From Legionella santicrucis (GTDB lineage: Bacteria; Pseudomonadota; Gammaproteobacteria; Legionellales; Legionellaceae), in NCBI RefSeq assembly GCF_001468135.1, contig NZ_LNYU01000003.1:1-64000 (forward strand): a stretch of DNA of 64,000 bases. Direction: 5' to 3'. The notes under the pieces are model-generated. The model made no database searches, had not been told where the DNA came from, and worked only from the letters and a program-made list of their open reading frames with translations. A program made the position numbers and the translations under genes. Shown piece by piece: positions 44,012-51,517 of this stretch (position 1 is its first letter; every line of letters starts with the position of its first letter).

Positions 44012-44883
44012 AAAAAATAATTCTTTCCTTTAGTTTATTACTCCCTTTGACAAGCTTTGCTGTGGATAACACTGAGCTGGCTAACTTCTATTTTTCTAAA
44101 AGCATCCCTGTATTATCGAATCAGGAAAAGCAGGCTTTAAGCATTGCAGAAGAATGGCAGAAGGGTGACAAAACCAGCAAGCCATTCCACTCTTCTGATG
44201 GCTCGGTAAGTTTTGTTTATGGTTCAGGTCAAATCAGAGTGGTATGTGCACCATTACAGGTTTGCGACATTGCGTTGCAGCCAGCCGAGCAACTTAACGA
44301 TATGAATGTCGGTGATCCACGTTTTCTCGTAGAGCCGTCTATTACTGGTTCAGGTATGGATCAGCAAATCCACTTGTTAATCAAACCCAAAGATGTTGGG
44401 CTAGATACTTCTCTAGTCGTTACTACAGACAGAAGAACCTACCATTTTAGATTGAAGTCGGATCAAAATGATTTTATGCCCTATGTCTCTTTTACTTATC
44501 CAGAGGATGCAAAAGCAAAATGGCGTTTGATTCAGCACATGCAAGCACAACAGCGACAAGCCAATACCTTCGCAGAAACCAACGAATATTTAGGCGATCT
44601 TAATTTCAATTACAGGATACAAGGAAATTCCCGATTTAAACCGGTTCGAGTTTATAACAATGGTGTGAAAACCATTATTGAAATGCCTGGAAGCATGTCT
44701 GAACGCGAAGCCCCTGCACTACTGGTCTTAAGAAATGGTGGTTTGTTTAAAAAACCAGAATCGGTGATGGTCAATTATCGCCTGCAGGGCTGCCGATATA
44801 TTGTTGATAGTGTGTTCGACAAAGCAATACTGATTATCGGAAGTGGCTCTTCTCAAGAAAAAATTACCATTACGAGGTGCTAA
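44008..44883 (+). CDS. trbG: TrbG, VirB9-type outer-core protein
   Basis: 291 aa. A signal peptide (MKKIILSFSLLLPLTSFA) precedes the VirB9 N-domain (GQIRVVCAPLQVCDIALQPAEQL, typical) and the C-domain (YLGDLNFNYRIQGNSRFKPVRVYNNGVKTIIEMP), which together form the periplasmic ring with TrbI and the lipoprotein. The end holds a Cys pair (GCRYIVD and TRC) that may pair with a partner. Overlaps trbF by 4 nt; trbH follows at once. Confidence 0.92.
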   Translation: MKKIILSFSLLLPLTSFAVDNTELANFYFSKSIPVLSNQEKQALSIAEEWQKGDKTSKPFHSSDGSVSFVYGSGQIRVVCAPLQVCDIALQPAEQLNDMNVGDPRFLVEPSITGSGMDQQIHLLIKPKDVGLDTSLVVTTDRRTYHFRLKSDQNDFMPYVSFTYPEDAKAKWRLIQHMQAQQRQANTFAETNEYLGDLNFNYRIQGNSRFKPVRVYNNGVKTIIEMPGSMSEREAPALLVLRNGGLFKKPESVMVNYRLQGCRYIVDSVFDKAILIIGSGSSQEKITITRC

Positions 44884-44885
44884 AG

Positions 44886-45296
44886 ATGAGGAAATTAAGT
44901 GTTCTATTGTTGGTAATTGTTTTGTCGAGCTGCGCAAGCATGCAGTATGGAAATTTTACGGTCGCCTCTCAGAGCAAAGATATTTATTTGGCGAAGGATG
45001 CTACATCACAACTCATACGGATTTATCCTCCAGCTCAAAATACCTTTTATATCAGTCAAAAAATAAATGATGGCTTTGGCATTAATTTGATTCATGAAAT
45101 GCGAAACAAAGGTTATGGAGTGATTGAAAACATCCAACCAAGACAAAAAGCAAATTTGTTTTATGTGGTAGATGAGGCTCGAAAAGGCTCTTTTTATCGA
45201 GTCAGTCTGTATGTCGGCTCGCAAACATTAAGCAGAGTCTATGTCAAAACTAAAGAACAAATCGCTCCAGCCAGCCCATGGTCACACAAGGAGTAA
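44886..45296 (+). CDS. trbH: TrbH-like lipoprotein
   Basis: 136 aa from the ATG at 44886; a GTG three codons earlier is possible but less well placed. A lipoprotein signal ends at lipobox LSSC (Cys16). The rest is a small beta-rich domain (DATSQLIRIYPPAQNTFYIS onward) like RP4 TrbH, which is thought to take the place of VirB7 in the outer ring. It sits between trbG and trbI, as in RP4. Order and lipobox support the name; similarity in the body is modest. Confidence 0.8.
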   Translation: MRKLSVLLLVIVLSSCASMQYGNFTVASQSKDIYLAKDATSQLIRIYPPAQNTFYISQKINDGFGINLIHEMRNKGYGVIENIQPRQKANLFYVVDEARKGSFYRVSLYVGSQTLSRVYVKTKEQIAPASPWSHKE

Positions 45297-45300
45297 CAAA

Positions 45301-46542
45301 ATGAACCAAAACATCGATTTATTATCACCGAATAGTTCACCGCAAAAACTCAAAACAACAGGGGTCAAACGTGTGAATAATCTCCCTTTAGTGATAGCAA
45401 TTGGCGTGTTGACCCTTTTTGTCGTGTTAATCGTCTTTGTTGCCCATAAGAGAGCCAATGCACAAAACCAAACCCCAGAAGTCATAAAAGTCACGGGACA
45501 GAAAAAAAATAACATGAGTCTGGCCAATGAAGTCGTTGGGAATCACAAAACCGGTGTAATGCCTGAGGCACTCATCATCAATCATGAGCCGGTACTTGAG
45601 TTACCTGTGGAGCGAAACTTCCTTCAAAAACAAGACATGGATAGTCAAAATGTATCCGATACGGAGCTGGAACGAATTCGTCAGGAAAAAACTCAAGCAT
45701 TTGAAGAAGCAGTCAAAGCAAAAACATCAATTATGGTTGATAATCCTCGCTTAAATAGCAGAGAACGTATCAATACACACAGAGCCAATTCTGTTGCACC
45801 ATTCGATGTCGATGGCGGCAGTTCCTTTAAAGAGCAACTGCAACTGCTCGAGGGACGACAAAATGCTAGACCCATGCCGCAAACTTTGGGTGGTGAGGAA
45901 AATGAAATGCGCTGGCATTTAAATTCACGACTCGAGAATCCCAACAGTAGATACGAGTTAAGAGCCGGAAGTGTTATTCCTGGAGTGATGGTAAGCGGTA
46001 TTTCTTCTGAACTGCCTGGGCAAATCATCGGTCAAGTCTCCCAGAACGTTTATGATACGGCGACCGGTAAGTATCTTTTAATCCCCCAAGGTACAAAGAT
46101 TTTTGGTCTTTATTCCAGTGAGGTGAGCTTTGGTCAGAGTTCGGTGCTGGTAGCCTGGCAACGTCTTACTTTTCCAGATGGAAAAGCTTTGGATATTGGC
46201 TCCATGCCAGGAGCTGATAGTGCAGGTTACGCAGGCTTTCGTGATCAAATAAATAATCATTACTTACGAATTTATGGTTCAGCCCTCTTGATGTCCGGTA
46301 TCGTTGGGGGAATCAGTTACAGTCAAAATAGTAATCAGACCAATCAGTATGGATTTAGCCCCCCTACAGCGGGCAGTGTATTAAGTCAGGCATTAGGACA
46401 ACAGCTGGGTGAGGTAACTTCGCAACTGGTGGCAAAAAATCTGAATGTAGCACCGACTCTAAACATTCGTCCGGGTTATCGATTTAACATCATTGTCGTC
46501 AAAGATTTAACTTTTAGAAAGCCCTACCGGCAGTTCAGATAA
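45301..46542 (+). CDS. trbI: TrbI, VirB10-type channel protein
   Basis: 413 aa from the ATG at 45301, 4 bp after trbH; an earlier frame lies within trbH. One TM helix near residues 30-50 (VIAIGVLTLFVVLIVFVAH), a Pro/Glu/Gln periplasmic linker, and the VirB10 barrel domain (RAGSVIPGVMVSGISSELPGQIIGQVSQNVYDTATGKYLLIPQGTKIFG). It spans the periplasm and gates the outer pore. The end RPGYRFNIIVVKDL is typical of the family. Intact. Confidence 0.95.
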   Translation: MNQNIDLLSPNSSPQKLKTTGVKRVNNLPLVIAIGVLTLFVVLIVFVAHKRANAQNQTPEVIKVTGQKKNNMSLANEVVGNHKTGVMPEALIINHEPVLELPVERNFLQKQDMDSQNVSDTELERIRQEKTQAFEEAVKAKTSIMVDNPRLNSRERINTHRANSVAPFDVDGGSSFKEQLQLLEGRQNARPMPQTLGGEENEMRWHLNSRLENPNSRYELRAGSVIPGVMVSGISSELPGQIIGQVSQNVYDTATGKYLLIPQGTKIFGLYSSEVSFGQSSVLVAWQRLTFPDGKALDIGSMPGADSAGYAGFRDQINNHYLRIYGSALLMSGIVGGISYSQNSNQTNQYGFSPPTAGSVLSQALGQQLGEVTSQLVAKNLNVAPTLNIRPGYRFNIIVVKDLTFRKPYRQFR

Positions 46543-46560
46543 CAAAAAAGAGGAACTGTG

Positions 46561-47298
46561 ATGAAATTTCGAATCCTGTTTGTTTATTTATGGACATTTA
46601 ATGCCTGCTCCAATATGCCTGTATTTGATTTACCCAATTACGTACAAAATGGAAAAATGCTACTGAATCAGATTAAAGAGTATAAAACTCAGGTTGATCA
46701 ATACAACAACCAGATTCAGCAATATCAAAACATGCTGGATAACACCAAATCACTTACATCGTTTCAGTGGGACAATGCCAATGGGGTAATAGATAATCTG
46801 CTTGAATCCACCGATACGATTGATTATTACAAACAGGAAGCAGGTAGCCTTCAGAGTTACCTGAATAGGTATCAAAGTCAGGAATATTATCAAAAAACCC
46901 CCTGCTTTAATGGCAGTAACCATTGTAGTCCCGAAGAAATCCAGAAAATAAGGCAAAGTAAAATATCTGCTTCTGTTGCTCAAAAACGCGCTAACGATGC
47001 CATGCTCAAGGGAATTGATAAACAGCAGCAAAGTTTAAAAGATGATTCGGTAAAACTGCGCACCTTGCAAACTCAAGCTCAAACTGCCCAGGGACAAAAA
47101 CAAGCGCTTCAGGCTGCCTCGCAACTAGCAAGCGAACAATCCCATCAACTGCTTCAAATAAGAGGACTTTTGTTAGCACAACAAAGCGCACAAACCACAA
47201 AAGATGCAGCAGCCGCCAACAAAGAAGCCATACAAACTGCTGGTGATGAGCGTTTTAGATCAGGCAGCTACCATAAAAGTTCAGGTAAAAAATGGTAA
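46561..47298 (+). CDS. trbJ: TrbJ, VirB5-type minor pilin, with shared tail
   Basis: 245 aa from the ATG at 46561 behind AAGAGG (a GTG one codon earlier is possible). The N-terminus looks like a weak signal peptide, then long Gln/Lys-rich helices (MLLNQIKEYKTQVDQYNNQIQQYQNML), the TrbJ/VirB5 pattern for the pilus tip or base. The Cys pair CFNGSNHC is near residues 118-125. The last residues RSGSYHKSSGKKW nearly repeat the C-terminus of the lipoprotein encoded just downstream, which is unusual. Confidence 0.85.
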   Translation: MKFRILFVYLWTFNACSNMPVFDLPNYVQNGKMLLNQIKEYKTQVDQYNNQIQQYQNMLDNTKSLTSFQWDNANGVIDNLLESTDTIDYYKQEAGSLQSYLNRYQSQEYYQKTPCFNGSNHCSPEEIQKIRQSKISASVAQKRANDAMLKGIDKQQQSLKDDSVKLRTLQTQAQTAQGQKQALQAASQLASEQSHQLLQIRGLLLAQQSAQTTKDAAAANKEAIQTAGDERFRSGSYHKSSGKKW

Positions 47299-47325
47299 CT
47301 CATTTATAACAAGAGGAAGACAACA

Positions 47326-47538
47326 ATGAAACGATTAGGATTATCCATAGCGCTTTTAGCATTCTTACTTACAGGCTGTGACAGCACTGAAATGAAAGGA
47401 AGAAAAAAGGCAGAGCATCTCGCATCATTAACGTGTAACAGTTCCAAAGTGAATCGGACAGCCGATGAGCTGCAGGCAATAGCTGATGCCTGTTTTAAAG
47501 GCGGAAGTTACTCCAAAAGTTCAGGGACAAAATGGTAA
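47326..47538 (+). CDS. TrbK-like entry-exclusion lipoprotein
   Basis: 70 aa. Lipoprotein signal MKRLGLSIALLAFLLTGC (Cys18), then a short charged helix with two Cys (LTCNSSKVN and IADACFKGG). It matches RP4 TrbK in size, lipobox and place between trbJ and trbL; RP4 TrbK keeps other IncP plasmids from entering the cell. Its C-terminus KGGSYSKSSGTKW copies that of TrbJ with few changes. The Shine-Dalgarno is AAGAGGAAG. Name from position and form, not from strong sequence match. Confidence 0.7.
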   Translation: MKRLGLSIALLAFLLTGCDSTEMKGRKKAEHLASLTCNSSKVNRTADELQAIADACFKGGSYSKSSGTKW

Positions 47539-47542
47539 TCCT

Positions 47543-48928
47543 ATGAAAAAAAAGACAATCACTTATTTAATCGTATTCCTTTTAATTGGGTTTTCCTTGT
47601 CGGCTCATGCACAAGGCAGCATGGACAGCAGGGATTTGCTGGATAATATTCTCTATCGGTTTTCCAGTACAGCCTCTACATGGAGCCAAACCATATTAAG
47701 TTATGCTCGATACCTCTTCTGGTCTCTGGCATTAATTAGCATGGTATGGACCTATGGGCTTATGTCATTACGAAGAGCGGATATTCAGGAATTTATGGCT
47801 GAAACGGTGCGATTTTTAGTGGTTGTCGGTTTTTTCTATTGGATTTTGGATAATGGACCTGCCATTGCCAGCGCAATCATCGATTCCATTCGACAACTCG
47901 CAGCTAAGGCTTCCGGAATTGATACGCACATTTCCCCCTCTGACATTATTGACGTAGGTTTTGATATTGTCTCCAAAGCTATTGATAACTCGTCTCTATG
48001 GTCTCCTGCAGCAACTACAGTGGGATTGATCGTTGCTGGGGTGATTCTGGTCGTTTTGGCACTGGTCAGTATTAACATGCTGATTATTCTCATTACTGCC
48101 TGGATTTTAACCTATGGCGGAATCATCTTGTTGGGCTTTGGTGGCGGACGCTGGACTTGCGATATAGCAATTCAATACTACAAAACGGTACTTGGTATTG
48201 CATTACAGGCATTTGCGATGATTTTGATTATTGGTATTGGTAAGTCTTTTGTCGATCAATATTATGCGGCTATGGCAAAAGACATTTTGTTAAAAGAAAT
48301 GTTTGTGATGCTCGTTGTCGCCATTCTTTTGCTGATATTGATTAATAAAATCCCCCCTGTTCTCGCCAGCATTGTATCTGGCGGTGGCGGAGGCAGCGGT
48401 GGTATTGGCTTGGGTGGCGCTTTAGGTGCTGCCAGCATTGCAGGTGCGGCTTTGGCCAGTAGCGCGGGAGCTGTTAGTGCTCAGAGCGCAGGAGGATTAT
48501 CCGCTCTTCATGCTGCATTCAAAGCGGCTTCCCAAAGTATGGGGACTGGTGATTTAGGTTCTGCTTCAGAGGGCAATGTCAGTTCCAAAACCGGTAGTTT
48601 GGCACAAGCCATGGGACAAGCTTCCAAATTCGCCGGTTCGTTCGGGTCGCATTTAGCCACAGGAGCATTTGATGTGGCTCACGAAAAGGCAAGTGCTGTA
48701 AAGGACGCAATCGCTGCTACAGTGGCCGAAACTACAGGTGGGAAAATTGCAGATGCAATTTATCAACGAGTGGAGTCACAAAACGATTTATCAACATCTG
48801 AACAGCAGGATTGTGCATTTCAAAATATTACTTCAATAGTCGCTCCAGAAGGAAGTTTCAGTGCCGGAGAAAATGATGATGAAGTCAGCCATTTTGTCAA
48901 TCGAAAAGCATCTGGAGACAGCCAATGA
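47543..48928 (+). CDS. trbL: TrbL, VirB6-type polytopic channel protein
   Basis: 461 aa from the ATG at 47543, 4 bp after the lipoprotein stop; an upstream frame lies in that gene. A signal-like N-terminus (ITYLIVFLLIGFSLSAHA), then about six TM helices up to residue 285, a Gly-rich link (SGGGGGSGGIGLGGALGAASIAG) and a polar cytoplasmic or periplasmic tail. This is the TrbL/VirB6 layout. The tail is variable in the family and may serve partner choice. Overlaps traG by 4 nt. Confidence 0.9.
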   Translation: MKKKTITYLIVFLLIGFSLSAHAQGSMDSRDLLDNILYRFSSTASTWSQTILSYARYLFWSLALISMVWTYGLMSLRRADIQEFMAETVRFLVVVGFFYWILDNGPAIASAIIDSIRQLAAKASGIDTHISPSDIIDVGFDIVSKAIDNSSLWSPAATTVGLIVAGVILVVLALVSINMLIILITAWILTYGGIILLGFGGGRWTCDIAIQYYKTVLGIALQAFAMILIIGIGKSFVDQYYAAMAKDILLKEMFVMLVVAILLLILINKIPPVLASIVSGGGGGSGGIGLGGALGAASIAGAALASSAGAVSAQSAGGLSALHAAFKAASQSMGTGDLGSASEGNVSSKTGSLAQAMGQASKFAGSFGSHLATGAFDVAHEKASAVKDAIAATVAETTGGKIADAIYQRVESQNDLSTSEQQDCAFQNITSIVAPEGSFSAGENDDEVSHFVNRKASGDSQ

Positions 48929-50814
48929 ATCTGAATAAGCCTAATAAATCTATTGGCCCACAGGTAAGGAAAAAACAGGATAAAAAGAAAACCATACGAC
49001 TCATTGGAATGATTATTTTGGGGTTTTTAATCAGTCTGGAAATTGGCACACAATATGTGGCTTATAAGTTTCATTATCACAATAGTTTAGGCTTATCCTT
49101 TGCGCATGTTTATCTACCCTGGCAACTGCTTTGGTGGAACATGAACGATTATCATTACCATCCCGAATATTTTAATGCCGCATTTGGCATGGTGGTGATG
49201 AGTAACTGTCTTTTTTTAATGCTGCTGATGTTTGCAAGTCGTCATTTTAAAAAAGAAAGCATCAGCGAATACCTTCACGGCTCAGCCAGATGGGCGAATA
49301 AGAATGATTTGAACAATGCTGGTTTGCTTGACCAGGAGGAAGGTGTGTATGTTGGGGCAATTGAAGATACGCAGGGAGAAATTCATTATTTGCGCCATAA
49401 TGGACCGGAGCATGTTTTAACCTATGCGCCAACGCGCTCGGGAAAGGGTGTTGGTCTTGTGATTCCAACCCTTTTATCGTGGAAGCACTCCTGTGTCATT
49501 ACCGATTTAAAAGGTGAGCTTTGGGCAATGACCTCCGGCTGGAGACAAAAGCATGCCAACAATAAAGTGATTCGCTTTGAACCAGCAACATTAACTGGTT
49601 CAGCCCGTTGGAATCCGCTTGATGAAATTAGAGTCGGTACGGAATCAGAGGTGGGTGACGTACAAAATTTGGCAACACTTGTAGTGGATCCTGATGGTAA
49701 AGGACTTGAAACCCACTGGCAGAAAACCTCACAAGCCCTTTTGGTGGGTTTTGTTCTGCATGCGATTTACAAACTAAACAACCAGGGGGAACCCGCCACA
49801 TTTCCCAACATTGACCGTATGCTGGTTGATCCCAATATTAATATTGCCGATCTACTCATTGAAATGACCCAATACCCCCATATCGAGGGCAAAACCCATT
49901 CGGTTATTTCAGCCTCCGCCCGTGACATGATAGACCGTCCCGAGGAAGAAGCTGGTTCTGTGTTATCCACCTTAAAATCTTATCTGGCGCTCTACCGCGA
50001 TCCAGTGGTGGCGCATAACGTCTCTGCCTCGGATTTTTGCATCCGCGATTTAATGAACCATGCAAGTCCTGTGAGCCTTTATATCGTTACTCAACCCAAT
50101 GACAAAGCAAGGCTTCAGCCTCTGGTTAGGGTCATGATTAATATGATAGTGAGATTATTGGCTGACAAAATGGAGTTTGAGCGTGTATCTGATGATAAAG
50201 GTTTATCTTATGTCAGAACGAAAAAAACGTATAAGCATCGACTGCTTTGCATGATCGATGAATTTCCAAGTCTTGGAAAACTCGATATTCTGCAAGAGTC
50301 ATTAGCGTTCGTTGCAGGTTATGGTTTAAAGTTTTACTTAATTTGTCAGGACATTAATCAGCTTAAAAGCCGTGAACGTGGTTATGGTCCTGATGAAACC
50401 ATCACGTCTAATTGCCATATTCAAAATGCTTATCCACCTAACCGGGTTGAAACGGCAGAACATCTTTCCAAGCTGACAGGACAGACGACGATTGTTAAAG
50501 AACACATCACCACCAGCGGCAAACGCTTATCAACTTTTTTAAATCAAATTTCCAAAACCGTGCAGGAAGTATCAAGACCTCTTTTAACCGTTGATGAGTG
50601 TTTGCGTATGCCAGGACCGAAAAAAGATGCCGATGGTTTGATACGGGAGGCTGGTGATATGGTGGTTTATGTTGCAGGTTTTCCTGCAATTTATGGGAAA
50701 CAACCACTTTATTTTAACGATCCGGTTTTCTTAGCCAGAGCATCTGTCGAGGCACCAGTATACTCAGATATTTTGCGTGCTCGTTTAAGTGACGATGAGC
50801 TCATCAAGTTATGA
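48925..50814 (+). CDS. traG: TraG, VirD4-type coupling protein
   Basis: 629 aa, near RP4 TraG (635). Two N-terminal TM helices (about 28-48 and 85-110), then the motor: Walker A VLTYAPTRSGKGVGLVIP (near residue 172), VITDLKGELW, Walker B LLCMIDEFPSLGKL (near 437), and FYLICQDINQLKSRERGYG. It links the relaxase-DNA complex to the mating channel. ATGA overlaps join it to trbL and to traF. All motifs intact. Confidence 0.95.
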   Translation: MNLNKPNKSIGPQVRKKQDKKKTIRLIGMIILGFLISLEIGTQYVAYKFHYHNSLGLSFAHVYLPWQLLWWNMNDYHYHPEYFNAAFGMVVMSNCLFLMLLMFASRHFKKESISEYLHGSARWANKNDLNNAGLLDQEEGVYVGAIEDTQGEIHYLRHNGPEHVLTYAPTRSGKGVGLVIPTLLSWKHSCVITDLKGELWAMTSGWRQKHANNKVIRFEPATLTGSARWNPLDEIRVGTESEVGDVQNLATLVVDPDGKGLETHWQKTSQALLVGFVLHAIYKLNNQGEPATFPNIDRMLVDPNINIADLLIEMTQYPHIEGKTHSVISASARDMIDRPEEEAGSVLSTLKSYLALYRDPVVAHNVSASDFCIRDLMNHASPVSLYIVTQPNDKARLQPLVRVMINMIVRLLADKMEFERVSDDKGLSYVRTKKTYKHRLLCMIDEFPSLGKLDILQESLAFVAGYGLKFYLICQDINQLKSRERGYGPDETITSNCHIQNAYPPNRVETAEHLSKLTGQTTIVKEHITTSGKRLSTFLNQISKTVQEVSRPLLTVDECLRMPGPKKDADGLIREAGDMVVYVAGFPAIYGKQPLYFNDPVFLARASVEAPVYSDILRARLSDDELIKL

Positions 50815-51356
50815 AAAAATTGTCCGTCTTCATCGCTATTTTCTTGATAAGTCTTATTGCTTTAGGCGCATTGTTCCATGCTATGGGTTTTAGGATGAAC
50901 CTGACTGAATCCATACCTATAGGCTTATATCGCATCATCAGTGCAGAGTCTCTCAAAAATGCTTATGTGATTTTTTGCCCTGATGACAGGAAGTCGTTTA
51001 GGTTAGCCAAGAACAGAGGCTATATAGACCATGGTCTTAATTGTGGTGGATATGGTTATTTAATGAAAAAAGTGGTCGCGATATCTGGCGATATTCTTTC
51101 TGTGACACCTGAAGGGGTCTTGGTAAATCAAACGTTGCTTCCCTTTTCAAAGCCAAAATTAAAGGATGGAATTAACCGAACATTACCTCAATGGAGGACC
51201 TTAGATTATCTGCTTAAAGAAAATGAAGTGATGACCATGACCAGTCAAAGCGAATGGTCATTTGATGGTCGATATTATGGTCTTGTTCACACAAGACAAA
51301 TCAAGGGAATGATCACACCCATATGGGTAATTAATAAACGGGAGAAAACCACATGA
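50811..51356 (+). CDS. traF: TraF, S26-type pilin-processing peptidase
   Basis: 181 aa. An N-terminal TM helix (VFIAIFLISLIALGALFHAMG) is followed by the signal-peptidase-like fold with the Ser in TESIPIGLYR (Ser34) and the Lys in YLMKKVVAISGD (Lys86), matching RP4 TraF Ser37 and Lys89. RP4 TraF trims TrbC and closes it into a circle; the TrbC here keeps the matching AEI tail. Co-translated with traG and the next small gene (4-nt overlaps). Confidence 0.9.
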   Translation: MKKLSVFIAIFLISLIALGALFHAMGFRMNLTESIPIGLYRIISAESLKNAYVIFCPDDRKSFRLAKNRGYIDHGLNCGGYGYLMKKVVAISGDILSVTPEGVLVNQTLLPFSKPKLKDGINRTLPQWRTLDYLLKENEVMTMTSQSEWSFDGRYYGLVHTRQIKGMITPIWVINKREKTT

Positions 51357-51517
51357 GTCACGAAACAGAGTTAATGGATGTGATTTCAGAAAAATTCAAA
51401 GATTTAGGAATCCCTGGCTTTCTTGTCGAGGTCAGCCCGATAGAAGCTGACATCATGGGAGCTTTTGTTGAAAATGCACTCAATGAAGAAGATGCGATGG
51501 AGGCCATTTATGACTAA
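51353..51517 (+). CDS. small protein between traF and the primase gene
   Basis: 54 aa (MSHETELMDVISEKFKDLG at its start), acidic, one helical domain, no TM. It overlaps traF by 4 nt (ATGA) and the next gene by 8 nt, behind CGGGAGAAAACC, so translation coupling supports it. The place suits TraD-like small proteins of IncP Tra1-type operons, but sequence does not prove that. Role unknown. Confidence 0.65.
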   Translation: MSHETELMDVISEKFKDLGIPGFLVEVSPIEADIMGAFVENALNEEDAMEAIYD

